A stretch of DNA of 64,000 nucleotides from the NCBI GenBank assembly GCA_034440635.1, contig JAOTON010000453.1:62001-126000 (forward strand), given 5' to 3'. Under the pieces are notes generated by a model. That model saw only the letters and a program-made list of their open reading frames with translations, had not been told where the DNA came from and did not search any database. Origin of the DNA: Lepas anatifera. Lineage: Eukaryota; Arthropoda; Thecostraca; Lepadidae. Of the stretch, positions 25,432 through 37,884 are shown one piece after another. Numbering within the stretch: position 1 is the stretch's first letter; the number at the start of each line of letters is the position of its first letter. A program made the translations under genes and the position numbers.

Positions 25432-27015
25432 AGCAGCTCGTGCGACGTTGAGCCACATCAATTTATCCTTCAGTTTTAGAGTCAAGCAGGAAAGGCTACA
25501 CGCAAGTCGTTTCAGAGACACAATTGAGTGAATTCGGTGTTCTCAATCGGTGGGGTTTAATTTGAGCCTTTTGATAGTTAATGAAAAAGTGGAAATACTG
25601 CACTCTGAAGCAAATTTTGTGACTGATTAAACAGGATTAATAGGTCAAAACATGGAGGATCATTTCACATCCACCGAAACAGGGGGGGGGTATAATAACC
25701 AGCTACAAAATTAGGATGTGTCGGATATATGAAAATTATATATTTCAGGAATCTCGGAAATGTTGCCTGGTAGCAAAAACAGACTACAGATTCTAAGTCT
25801 GTGCCATAGCGCCAAAACGCTCGGTATGCGTCCCTGTTCATACACCAGACTTATTTTTATGGAAAATTAAATGGGAGCACAAGTGTGCGACATTTTCAAC
25901 AGAGACCAGGTTTATCAAAACAATTTACATTTGATATGTTTGACTTAAAGTCAAATTTTCCTGAGGCAGCCGTTCTGTTGAAACCAGAATCAAATTTCGC
26001 TAGTTTTTTTTGTTACCTGAATTCGATCAGTCCTAGTGCTTATTATTTATTATGATTATCTATCGTCCATTATAAGTATTCATCATCAGTATCATTCGGT
26101 GTATTGTCATTATGTTTATATTATTGTTTATTCTGGCCACCAGCTATTGCCCACTGGTTATTGATATTAGCAACTTTACGGTACTTCCCCGTAGGACGAG
26201 AAAAATAACTATTGGTAAATATTTGTATATTAACTCCATAACCTGACGATAAAATATAGCATTACACTTACAATTTTTATATAATTCAGTAAAAGCGCCT
26301 TATTGTAAGACATATAACGGTTTTAATTTCGATAATAAAATACAATTTGTGGATACACGAAATTACATATATAAACATCAGTCCAGCTGATAACAACGCC
26401 ATGCAGCCGCTTCCCCAGGTTTTCCTGCAGTGAGAAAGAGGGAGGTGGGAAATGGTGATGAAGCTGGTCAACAAGATATGCACGAAAGACGCCAAGCCTG
26501 TCGAGACAAACCGTGACAGCAATAAGGATTCCAGTAACGAGGAGGATCCTCATCCAAATAATCACGGAAATCCTGTCACTGATACCGACGTGCTGTAAGC
26601 CGCTTTGGAAAGCAATGTGAAGGACACAATGTTCAAACCTAAACTCGAAGCATCCAATGATGTAACCATAGAAAAGGTACCTTGTTAGCAGAGAGATAGC
26701 AAGTCCTCTATGTATGTACTGGCAAAGGCTTTTGTAAATCACGATTATACTAGTGGCTCAGAACCGTCACCGAATGGCGAGGAATTTAAAGGCGTGATTC
26801 TGCTACTCGGACACATTATTTCTGCGATCAGAACCCGCTCGAACGACCAGCCTATAAACACACTAGTCTTCCACTCAAACATGCTTTAATACGCACAAAA
26901 CTACCTCAGGAGCAAGTGGCAGATGTAGGGGAGAAGCATGCTGATTTTTATTAAATGTTGCACATTTAGTGCATATTTGTACCATGGTGAATATGATTGC
27001 ACTGACATTTTAGGG
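25432..27015. other. Unassigned AT-rich stretch with a weak exon candidate
   Basis: A minus-strand open stretch at 26323-26742 contains MRILLVTGILIAVTVCLDRL, which looks like a signal peptide or membrane segment, followed by a Pro- and His-rich patch. No family recognised; may be chance. The rest is AT-rich with no repeats recognised. Confidence 0.3.
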
Positions 27016-27066
27016 GAAGGGCTCGAGCCCCCTAGCCCCCCTAGCCCCCCTTGGGTCCGCCACTGT
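27016..27066 (-). mobile_element. hAT-like MITE end (family N)
   Basis: On the minus strand it begins CAGTGGCGGACCCAAGG, runs through GGGCTAGG repeats and reaches a GGGGCTCGAGCCC palindrome. Same design as 8890-8979. The opposite end was not found. Confidence 0.45.
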
Positions 27067-30000
27067 GCAGAGGCGATGTCGTTGGCTACCAATTACCAGA
27101 AGTATTACCTTAAAACCATCTAAAGGATGAAAGCTTCCCTAACTTTTAATACTTTCGAAGTGAAATACACATCAAAATACACATTGATAATTGAACCCGG
27201 TGGAGGTGTCATATTCCCTTTCAGCAATATGCGTCAAAAGCAGGGAGCATGGAGGAAACGTCCCTTTACACACGAATCAGGTGGGACAGCCCTCCCCCCT
27301 CTATTTCGGACCTCAATTTTGGTGTATTTTCCCCTGTTACCTGAGTAAATCTACATAAATGTATTGGCGAAGTGTATCGTCGTTGTATCTTACATGCAAG
27401 TATCCAAAATTCTTAGAAATTGCCTACCATCCCCCATCCCCCTCCGTTCATCACCAGTTAGGCATCCAACCAACCCCTCGGCAAAAATTCCCTGGCGTCG
27501 CCCCTGAGCACAGCAGCGCTGCGCGCCGCCATTTTCCGGCTAACTTGGAAAATCCGTTGGCGTGGGTCTGGAGAGATCCACCTCCACCCGGGTGGGGGGG
27601 GGGGTGATACTTCGGTCTAGTGTCACGGGAGGGCACCCTATCGCCTCGTGCTGCCAGAGCAGCCCTGTTCCGTCTGATGACCTGATCAATTTGGTTAGCC
27701 CCGCCGCGGGGCGTGGCTGGGCGCGTGATAAAGAGCATGCAGGCATGGCTGTCTCGACAGAGTACAGACTAATAATATAAAGCTCTGCAGCGCTCCCTCT
27801 CCGCATCAAATACGCATACATATATTAAAACACGAGCGATGCTTGAATATGAGACATTTGTACAAAACTACTTGCATTACTTATGAACTTATTGACCACA
27901 ATTTCAGCACATTGTTCTGTCATGACAATTTGAGACAGTAAGTATATACTAGTCACAAGATAAGAAATCCCAAAAATGAACTGATAAGATATTCAGCCTT
28001 ACATGCTTACTAGACCCTGACTGATGCAATGACTAACGGATAAGGCAACAGGAATAGTTCGTCATGTCAACCCATCACTGCGCTACAAAACCAGTGCAAT
28101 GGTTTACACTGCAGTGTAGAGCTTGGGCATATGTATGGGAAGGGACCAGTGAGCTATGTCCCAGTATTTCAGGGGTTTAACATTTAGCAATATTGCTTTG
28201 TATTGCCAGCATTTGCCAAAACGACACTATCATCTGCGATATTACGAATGCTTTAACGGACCATAAATTAGAATGTTTGGTTCTCAAGCTAAAACTGAAG
28301 CACAACACAAAAATTATTTCTCTGGAGATGCCAGTTATATACCCTTATTATGAGTAAAAAGGTTAGTCCGAAAAAATACATGCCTAACATAAAGTGCAGC
28401 TCTTTCCCAAATACGCGCAGTTGAAAAAAACCTGGTGCAAGAAACAACATTTTTCTCCCGATTTGGTCGACCCGTGCATATTTGAAAAAAGGAGCGCTTG
28501 AAACATCACCCATGTAATTTGTGTTGTTTTTCTTGTTCCTCACAATTCGATTTGACTTGCACTTATCTGAAAGAGAGCTGCATTTAAAATAAAATGCTTG
28601 TAATTTTCTGAGTTTCTTATATTAGAAGCATGAAGTGCTTTTTCGTCATCACTTATATCATATTGCCCATGTATCACTCCATCTGCCATCTTGACAATTA
28701 TTAGTTCTCCTGGTTTGTTCTTCTCCGTCCACAGGAGAGTACCAATCAGAGGTAACCTACGGTATAAAGACATTACGGAATTATGCTAGATCACGCATTT
28801 ATGTATGCACAAACCATGTTACCTACAGCAAAGCACCGCCTTATTTTTCATAGAATATAGTATTATAGGCTTTCAGCTACGGCCGCGCAATAGATTTACC
28901 CCACCATTTTATCCAGTTAGTTTCCTTGGAAACCCAGACGTTCATCACCTAAAACGGGCTAGCTTTGGACTGCTTAGTTTTTCCTTTCGCAACCATGTTA
29001 CTGCTAAAAACCAAATAAGGGAATATCTACTTCGTCTTCAAAGGGAACGTGACACCTCTATAATTTGATTTTAACTGAGATAGCCATGCGAAATGATAGA
29101 CAGCCATGAGAAAACCCACGTGCTAAACATGACTTTGGTACTGTGGATTATAATTGCGTATAACTTGCTTTATTGACTACTTAAATGTGAAATATGTTGT
29201 AATTTATGAAGAAAATAGAAGAAATTCATGAATACCACTTTGCATTTTAACGGTAGCCTCTTTTAGCTAAAAATACTTTATTTGTATCCGTTTTATTTTT
29301 TGGCGCAAATTAAACAGGTTCTTTCTGGCTCGAAGTTTTCGTAGCTCAGACACCCATTTGACATCATGCTAATTTAGATAGTTTTTATTCATAATAGAAC
29401 AACTAAGTATTAGGTTTGTTGGAAATTTTCAGCCGCAACAAGGCCAAATCCATTATTTTCAACACTGATTGGCCCTAAAACCACCATAGTCTGGAATTAT
29501 ACCAAGGTACCACATTCCACCTACCATCATCTGAGCAAAAGTGGCTGGTGCTCGCACATCGCACAGACAGATAAGTGCAGTAGGGATAATCATGAATGGA
29601 GTATGGTACCATCTAAGCGCAGGCTACATTAGTCAGTTGCTACTAGAAAATTAGTTGTTGCATGTTTCTCCTTGATATTGTTGAAGGGTTCGGCATTGCA
29701 TTCCGGAGGTGGCTGATCATTGAACCTCTTTCTCTTCCATGTTTAGTATTTAGCCACTGATATTTGTTTCCCAATCAAGAAAGTAATTGGTTTTGCTAAA
29801 AATTACAAGGATATTAGGTCCACGCATTTTTCCTGGCTTCAAGATTGGAACAGCGCTATGGCCCTAGCCTTAAGCCAATGATAACGGTAAAATTTTAATC
29901 GTTGACAATTAAGAACGCAGCATTTCCTTTAATGTGCAAATCCCTCAAGACTCAAGAGTTCGTCATATTTCACTCCGCATACCCCAAACTACGGCACTAC

Positions 30001-31458
30001 ATTATTTCCAGAGTCAAAGCTAGAACACCTATGTATAGTTTAAACGTTTCTTAGTCAGTTTCTGGTCGCAACTGACCTGCATTGAGTTGTACCGAACTAA
30101 ATAACACAAATTAGGAGGAAAATTCCTACCAACACGAAGGACAATCACGAGAATCGAGCAATACGTGAACAGAGATGGAAAACAGCGGTAAGAGTCACGT
30201 GTTACCAACGATTTTTCAAACCAAGCAAGTCACCAAAAAGGTTGAGGTTTGACACAAAAAATGCGTTACGTTCCAGACGGTATGAACCCCTCTAAATCTA
30301 AAAAACGTACTGACAGACTAAACATCAATTCCGTACGTTGAGGCGAACACAAACTTTCGTATTTTTGCTAGCGGACTTCTTACGTCGCTCCACGCATAGG
30401 TTTCAATGGTGCATGAGGGCGATAATTCCGTGCTCTCGTACTTGGAAGAAGTGCCAACGCTTTTCTCACCAGCATTGTAGGCGAGTTGGCACATTGTTCA
30501 ACCTTTGCGGGAAAACTGGAACCAGCAGAGAATAGTTTTGATGAAAAAAGCGGAAACAGTTGCGGCTCCTATTTTATTCACTCCTGAATTTTTGTCTCAA
30601 CACGTCTTATGCAAAAGGGAAGAAAGACACCATTTCGTTTGGAGGTATGTTGCTTCGAAGTCCGTAGCGTGTAGCAACCCCTAAATATACCAGAATATAG
30701 ATTAAGGAATATGCATGCATTTCAGCGAATCCTAACCTTACCTTCAAGTAAAAGTACGAACAAAACCTTTCCCATATTTTGGCACCGTACCTGGCTCTCC
30801 GAACTTGGCACCTCCATCCTTGAATTGGCCACGCGCCGGGCTCAGGCGTGGCTCCGCTGTCCGCGGCTGTACCGCGGCCGGCAGCGTCGGCGGCGGCTCC
30901 ACGACGCCGCGCACTCCACCCCTCACGGGCACTCGTCAACTGCGTCGGTTCCGGCGGCTCCCGTCGGTTGCCCCCACCCACCGGCGGCAACGCCCCGCCC
31001 CCGCCACGCCATTGGCTGCAACGCTACCGACCGCCACGCGCCACGTGCCCGGCCGAAAAAAACCGCGCCCGCCGGTGCAAAAGCGGGGCGGCGGAGTAAC
31101 CGCAAGCGGCGCTGGCGGCCGCCCGGGTGGAATATACTGGTTATTGTCGGCCAGAGGTGTCGGGTTGCTGACCGCGTGGGGGCAGACGGTGTGAGGCCAG
31201 CTGACGCGTTTTGTCACAACCCACATCCTGCCGCCCTCTGAGCTTCCACTCTCAGATGGACAGACCAACTGAACAGAAACTACGCTGAAATCGATGCGTG
31301 ACGCTCGACCGTGTGCGACTGAGTGTCGGCTAGGGCGGGGCGTCACGACCTCGGCTTGTTCGGCCACCGCTGCTAGCGTTTCACGAGCGCGGCGTAAGAC
31401 GGTCGCCCGGTTGGTGCGGTACGAAGGCAACTCCATCTGGCTAGTGCTAACAAATGCT
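27067..31458. other. Long unassigned stretch, one GC-rich island
   Basis: Mostly AT-rich, no recognised gene. A CpG-rich island spans about 30800-31140 with weaker GC enrichment to 31430; its ORFs on both strands (30711-31241 plus, 30936-31436 minus) are compositional. A ten-G run follows a CACCCGGGTG-type palindrome at 27588-27604. Confidence 0.45.
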
Positions 31459-31609
31459 TATTAACCTGGTTAGAGCGTTACAAATACACGTCCACCCGGT
31501 TGGTGCGTTACAAATGCACGTCCACCCGGTTGGTGCGTTACAAATGCACGTCCACCCGGTTGGTGCGTTACAAATGCACATCCACCCGGTCGATACGTTA
31601 CAAATCATA
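31459..31609. repeat. 30-bp minisatellite, five copies
   Basis: Unit is GTCCACCCGGTTGGTGCGTT plus ACAAATGCAC, 30 bp. The outer copies are the most diverged (TTAGAGCG on the left, GTCGATACG on the right) and the inner three are almost identical, the usual pattern of a slippage-grown array. Confidence 0.92.
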
Positions 31610-33547
31610 CGTAAGAACGCATCCTCGGACCGCTTGGGGCTTGGATGAGGTTAGCCGGGACATTTGGGTGACCGTATACCCCAATATAAATATAATTCAT
31701 ATTTTGGACAAGTTTGTACTATTTCTCTCTGATATAAGTGAATTTCTATAGTCACCATCGTCACCATAAATTGTGTGTTTCATATTTACATAAGAAGAGG
31801 TGAACAGAAGCGAAGAAAGAGAGCAGATAAAAACACGTAATAAAATCCAGCAATAAGGAGCTTGGTAGAAGGCAATGGACACGCGGAAAGGAAAATAAGA
31901 TAACAAATGAAACCAACCAAACGAAATGAGCATAAAAACTGCGGAAAACATGTCTAAGAAATTGACGAAGAAAAAAACAAAAAACAACAACCATAAAGCA
32001 TAATGTTAAGCCCAGGGCCCTAATATGCTAATAAACGCCCACTGCACCATATATTGTTCATGATATATTTTTATTATTTATTTTAGCTATTCCCTATTTT
32101 AGCATTTTTTTATTTTCCAAGCCTTGATGCATCTAGTGATAATCTAGGATTTCGAACATGGTTGGGGGGGGGGGTTGAATCCACCTGAGGGTGTGTTCCG
32201 AATGTGTTCCGAGAAAATCCGTCCCGAAGTAATTTTCGGGCGTTTATTTGAAGGGTCTCCCATTGAAAGGTCTAAACCTTATTCCTGTCAGAGGGGGTGG
32301 CGGATTCCGCCCACCCCTCACGTTTTTTCGGGATATTTCCAGGAAAAACTGCAAAAGGCCTTTGCAAATTTCGAACTTTCTTCAAACTAGATTTGGCAGA
32401 TTCTCTGAAAGTTTTTAGATATTATCTTTACCAGGGACGAAGCTATGGCTCGGTATTTAGGAAGAATCTATTTGCAAACCGAGCATTGTCGGGTTCGGTG
32501 CTTTCTTCGTATAAGACTTCTGTAACAATATTGAGAGCAATTAAAATGTTTGAAGTTATGAACAAGGTGCCAAGTGAGACCTCACCTGCATTTTCATAAA
32601 ATGTTAATGATAGAGGTGGTTCCAGCAAATCAAAATGGACTTTGCAAATGATCCACTCAGTTGGCTTTATATCGCGTGCGTGCGCGTCCGTGCTCATTCG
32701 TTAGCGTCCCCTTCCGCACTCATCGCTCCTTAACCCCGGTGCCATGGTCCTCTACATGTCAATTCTCTCCTATTGTTGTGACATACGTTTTCTCTTTGTG
32801 TATGAATGCGTGCGTGAATATATATGTTATGGCTCTACATTGGATTGTCCTCGTGCAGAGCGAACAGGCTGCTTGTAGGAAAGGCAGGACGAACAAAAGT
32901 AGGTGCACCATGTGCCAACCCCATATTATGGAATAAAAAGGTATCATAGGCGAAGGTTGTCAGGCAGAGTTTCACTTATATGCAAACGCACTTTAGAATA
33001 CTAGGTGCAGTAGATGAGAGCAAATAGAGAAAAAACGCCTTTTGGCGGATCAGAGTAACTAGACCATTCAGAACCCCTTGGGTTCGGCATGTATGGATAA
33101 TGGTTGGGCGATATGAAACGTACCAATAGCTGCAAACATGTGTACTTGCCTTTAGGACATTGGAAATATGCATTTTGAGCCACTGTTTTGCTTTACTGCA
33201 TCCGCCTCTGATAATTTTTTGCATTATACCCTTTGTCTTTCTTTGAAAGATGTCACGCGGTATCTGACGTTTATTAAACTTCGTAGCAAAAATATGGTAG
33301 AGCATATATACTCCACCACAGAGTTTTAACCATAAGCGTTACCACGGGCAAAAAAATGAGGGGGCTACCCAAACTTCAACATGATGCTGACAACAAACTT
33401 TCCACGTTAGGACCAAAAACTGTTCGAATTTGTGCTTCTCGTTGCCTTACACAGTCGCTGGTTTTAAAAATGTCCCGATTTATCACATTTTGACTGAGAT
33501 CAGGAAATTTTTAGGCAAAAAGGGGGCTAAACCCCCGGACCCCGTTT
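31610..33547. other. Unassigned stretch, includes a C-family relative
   Basis: No gene recognised. The minus strand of about 33165-33215 (GAGGCGGATGCAGTAAAGC, then AAAACAGTGG) matches the left end of MITE C at 3544, so an inverted C-type element lies here; its other end was not found. Confidence 0.4.
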
Positions 33548-33823
33548 CAGGGGCGTAGCCAGGATTTCGTTCAGGGAGGGGCGGCGCCCCGAAAAGGGCC
33601 CCTGCGACAGCGCCAAAAGGGCCCTGATAGGTAAAAAGGGTCCTGCTTGTTACAGAATACTGTGCTGAAGAGGGCTTAAGAGGGCCCTGTCTGGTATAAA
33701 ATGCCAAATTTGGCCACAGAGCATAGTACGGGTGAGCCACGCTTCGCGCGGCTCGTGTCCTCAGGGGGGCCCTTCGGGCCCTCAGGGCGGCTGTCCCTGC
33801 CGCCCCCCTTGGCTACGCCCCCG
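33548..33823. mobile_element. hAT MITE family M, copy 1 (276 bp)
   Basis: Begins CAGGGGCGTAGCCAGG and ends TTGGCTACGCCCCCG, terminal inverted repeats. Flanks CCCCGTTT (33540-33547) and CCCCCTTT (33824-33831) agree at 7 of 8 bases. Interior motifs GCGCCAAAAGGGCCCTGAT and AGGGCCCTGTCTGG are shared with copies 2 and 3. Non-autonomous, no ORF. Confidence 0.9.
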
Positions 33824-35379
33824 CCCCCTTTCCCAACGCTTATGCTTCTAACCCTGGACCCGCCATTGAATTTTTAATTTTTACGTAATTGAGAGATATG
33901 GCAATTGCTCATCAATTCTCTGTTAATTCGTTCAAGTTTGTTTCAAAAAGTAACAAAGCCCAGAGAATAAGAAGAATCTGAAATATAAGAAAATGGTTCT
34001 TGAAATGTATATTTGCACGCAGTGGCGTAGCCAGGATTCGGCCAAGGGGGGTCCGACTACCGTCGGGGGCCCCAGGCCGGGAGGCCCCTAAGTAGTTGGG
34101 GCCCATCTCCTATATGTGTCGTATGATATTTTGGCATTACAACATTTACACGACGGAAATTTTTATATCCCTTTTTAAGTGTTTGTTATTATTTTGTTTT
34201 TTAGTTTGATTTTTCTCGATCCGACCAAGTGTTGGTAAATTTAGGTCACCAAATATTAAGGCTGTCCCATACCTATATGACAGCGTGGCTATAATAACAG
34301 TTTTGTGGCACATTTCGGGAATTCAAATGTTACTGTGTGCATGATGTTAAACCTGACTTTACCTTAATTTACTCTGGCAATCAGGTATGAAGTTATTGAA
34401 GGTCGGTCGTTTTGAGTACGAAGAAATAGTCTTCTACGGCAAATGATTACCAATTTTTTCCGGGTGTCGAATTCATGAATTCTTTAATCAGAAAGTTTCC
34501 AAAGAAATGGAAAAGATAAATAATACAAGGGATATGGTGGATGGTGGTGTGTTCCGGACGTCATATAACGTCTATTCCGCGGAAAGATCCTGATGATTTC
34601 ACCACAGTTACTTTCTTACCCTTGCTATGTTGTAAATGAGCAAATTACCAAAACAATAGGCGCCTGAGATAACTATCGCCTTGGATTACTCTGTCATTGT
34701 TATTTTAAACCTTTCATAACTATTTTTCTTTTTGGGATTATGCTCATAAATGTGTGTCATTTTCCTCGTTTGTCTGGTTTCCTAGGAAAATATTTGTTTG
34801 AAAGTTGTTTACTTCAGAATATTTAGGACAGTAGTTATTGGGACTAAGCTAATAGATTGAAAACCAGCTGAAGTTCCAAATTCCCTGTTCGATTTGCTAT
34901 TATGGATGCTAAAATTAAATTAAATTTTGCATTTCCTCAGTAAAGATGCCTGATCGACATGTTTCAATTTGTCTTTTTGGCACACAATGGGAAAATATAA
35001 ATTTTTCTGGGGCATATGATTTTCGAAAATATTCTTTGAGCCTAGGATCTCAAGCGATATCTCTGGATTGTATTCTAAAATCTAAAAGAAATGGAAAGGA
35101 AAAAGGACGCTCAATAAAAAAGATATACGGGTGTGCCCCAAATGCTATATAAAACCTACTCCATGGACGGTCCTACTGATGAAACCACTCATTTACTCCT
35201 CCCTAGCCATTGGTTGGAGATCCCCGGGGCTTGGGGAGGTGAGTACTTCCTTGGACTTTAGGTCTCTGAAAGGCTTTGTTCAGGGCTTGTATTGCTATGC
35301 CAGTGTTAAGTCATCCAGGACCATCACCCACCGCCCCTGTCCCCTGACCCCTGGGGTGGGGCGGGGGCTGGGAATGACT

Positions 35380-37810
35380 TCCGACAGCCCTCTGAGACTA
35401 ACCCTGGGGCGCCCCCTGAGACTAACACTCGAGAAGGGAGGCGTGGAAGCACCCCTGAGACTAAGTATTTGGCACAGCACTCCTGAGACTGCCTCTCGGA
35501 AGCCCAGATTAGCCCTCAGAGGCCTAAGGCTAACTCGGGGCCGTGAGACCAAAATTCGGGAGCACCTCCGAGAATTACTCTCAAAGCCCCAAAATTAGCT
35601 CTTGGATGAACCGGAGACTAGCTCCCGGGAGCACTCTGAGAGTAACTTTTAGGTGCTCCCTGAGATTGACTCTCAGGGCCTCTTATGCAACAACTAGGGG
35701 GGCACAGCCTCAGACTAAATCTCGAGGGTTCCCAAGATTACGCCTCGGGGGTCTCCTGAGATCAGCACTCTGCGGATCAAATGAGACTAACTTTCGGACC
35801 CCCAGATTAACTCTCGGGGTCACCTGAAAGTAAATATTGACTCCTGAGAGAGACACCCGTAAGACTATGGGACCGAATATCGGGGGTCCTCTAAGACTGA
35901 CTCGGGGTCCCCTTGACCGACTCTTGGGGTTCTCTGAGACTGACTCTCATGGAGCCCCCTGAAATAGACTGTCGCGGGGCCCTGAGAACCACTCTCTGGG
36001 GGACTCTGGGACGAGCTCGGCCCCTGAGACCGACTCTCGGGGCCCCTGAGACTGACTTTCGGGATCCCCTGAGACTAACTCTCAGGGACCCCCGAAATCT
36101 ACTTTTGGGGGTCTTGAGACTGACCCTCAGGGCGGGGCCCTGAGGCCGACTCGGGACGCCCTGAGAACGAGTCTTCAGGGGCTTCTGAGACTGATTCTGG
36201 GGGCCCCGTGATCAGAGAATGCTTTGCAGTGGTTCAGATTGGCCCAAAGGGGGTCCTCGGACTCCTAGAACCCCTTGGCTACGCCACTGCATCCACACAT
36301 TCGGGGTCCGCCGAGATCAGCACTTGGGGGCCCCTGAAATCGTTGCTTCCCCTCCCCGATACCAATACTCCGGAGCCCCTGGATACTGATGCGCGGGGCT
36401 CCTAAGACCAAGCTCGGGGTTCCACTTAGATCAGGTCCGGAGGCACCCTTAGGCAAATGCTTGCGTTTTTCTGAGGAGTAACTCGACACCGTTGTTCGGG
36501 GGCCCCCAGATCAACATTCGGAGGCCCCCGAGACTAATGCTCGGTACTCTGGAGCCCCTCGATACCAATGCTCGGGGACACTGAGCCCAAGCCTGGTCCC
36601 CTGAGACCAAACTCTGGGTCCCATGAGGTCAATTCTCGTGCATCGCTCATACGTCCCTTCGATATCGATAGTCGGGGGCACCCCGACATCAATATTCCCC
36701 CCCACTTCCCGAGATCAATGTTCGCTGCTCCGGAGCCATCGATACCAATGCTCGGGGGATCCCTGAGACCAGCTCTGAGGCCCCCTAAGACCAAGATCGA
36801 AAGGCCCGTGAGACTAAAGCTCGGGGGCCCCTGAGACCAAGCTCGGGGGCCCCTGAGACCGAGCCCAAGGGGCCCCAAGATCAATGTATGGTTCCCTAGA
36901 ATCTCGATACCGATGATCAGGGGCCCCTGAGACCAAGTTCGGGGGTCCCCTGAGATCAACCTGGGAGGCCCTGAGACCGAGCTCAGGGGCCCCCTGAAAC
37001 CGAGCCCGGGGGCCCCTGAGACCAAGCTCGGGGGCCTCTGAGACCAAGATCGAAAGGCCCTAGAGATTAAGCTCGGGGCCCCTGAGACCGAGCTCAGGGG
37101 CCCTGAGATCCATGTTTGGTACTCTGGAGCCCTCGATACCGATGATCGGGGGCACCTGAGACCAGGCTCGGAAAGCCCATGAGAACAAGCTCGGGGACCC
37201 TTTGAGACCAAGCTCAGAGGCCCCTGAGACCAAGCTTGGGGGCCCCTGAGACCAAGTTCGAGGTCCCTTGAGACCAAGCTCGGGGGCCCCTGAGACCAAG
37301 CTCGGGCCCCTGAGACCGAGCTCGGGGCCCCTGAGACCAAACTCAAAAGGCCCGTGAGACCAAGCTCGGGGCCTCCTGAGACCAAGCTCGGGGTGCCCCT
37401 GAGACCAAGTTCGGAGGTCCCTTGAGACCAAGCTCAGGGGCCCCTGAGACAAAACTCGGGGGCCCCTGAGACCAAGCTCAGGGCCCCCTCCCCCGAGATT
37501 AATGTTCGGTACTCTGGATCCCTCAATACCGATGATCGGGGGCCCCTGAGGCCAAGCTCGGAAAGCCCGTGAGACCAAGTTCGGAGGTCCCTTGAGACCA
37601 AGCTTGGGCGCTCCCTGTGACCAAGCTCGGAGGCCCCTGAGACCGAGCTCGGGGCCCCTGAGACCAAGATCAGGGGGCCCGTAAGACCAAGCTTGGGGCC
37701 CCTGATACCAAGCTCGGAGGTCCCTTGAGACCAACCTCGGGGGCCTGAGATCGAGCTCGGAGGGCCCCTGAGACCAAGCTCAGGGGGCCCCTGAGACCAA
37801 TGCTCGTGTT
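35380..37810. repeat. ~22-bp minisatellite inside element K, with higher-order structure
   Basis: About one hundred degenerate units of CCCCTGAGACCAAGCTCGGG plus one to four G/C bases, with units of 20-24 bp. A distinct variant (ACTCTGGAGCC, TCGATACC) recurs near 36545, 36730, 36905, 37115 and 37515, giving a higher-order period of roughly 170-400 bp. Because unit length is not a multiple of three, the long open frames on the minus strand (for example 36534-37385) shift between repeats and are not genes. Confidence 0.9.
36250..36289. repeat. Internal duplicate of the right terminus of element K
   Basis: GGGGGTCCTCGG followed by CCCCTTGGCTACGCCACTG repeats the real right end at 37832-37876. 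It suggests the terminus was caught in a tandem duplication, or that an earlier, shorter element ended here. No duplication of the target site is visible at 36290. Confidence 0.75.
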
Positions 37811-37884
37811 TTCCAGTGCATAAGGTCAGCCCAAGGGGGTCCGCGGACCCCAAGGACCCCCTTGGCTACGCCACTGTTTGCACG

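Larger units (their letters stand above)
34020..37876. mobile_element. hAT-like element K, 3.9 kb, perfect 8-bp target duplication
   Basis: Begins CAGTGGCGTAGCCAGG and ends CCTTGGCTACGCCACTG (inverted). It is flanked by TTTGCACG at 34012-34019 and 37877-37884, a perfect 8-bp duplication, the hallmark of hAT insertion. The left 1.3 kb is AT-rich with no transposase recognised; most of the rest is a G+C-rich minisatellite (35380-37810). An extra copy of the right terminus lies inside at 36250-36289. The element appears non-autonomous and was inflated by tandem duplication. Confidence 0.9.

Noticed and set aside
30711..31241. 176-codon plus ORF opposite a 166-codon minus ORF
   Set aside because: Same GC-rich effect; Arg/Pro/Ala-rich and unrecognised on both strands.
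34020..35380. hAT transposase gene in element K
   Set aside because: Searched the left 1.3 kb by eye for a transposase or BED/hATC-like motif; only short unrelated ORFs were seen.
36534..37385. 283-codon minus-strand open frame, and similar ones at 37060-37734 and 37434-37853
   Set aside because: They lie wholly inside the ~22-bp minisatellite of element K; repeats are GC-rich, lack stops on this strand and change frame with unit length. No gene features.
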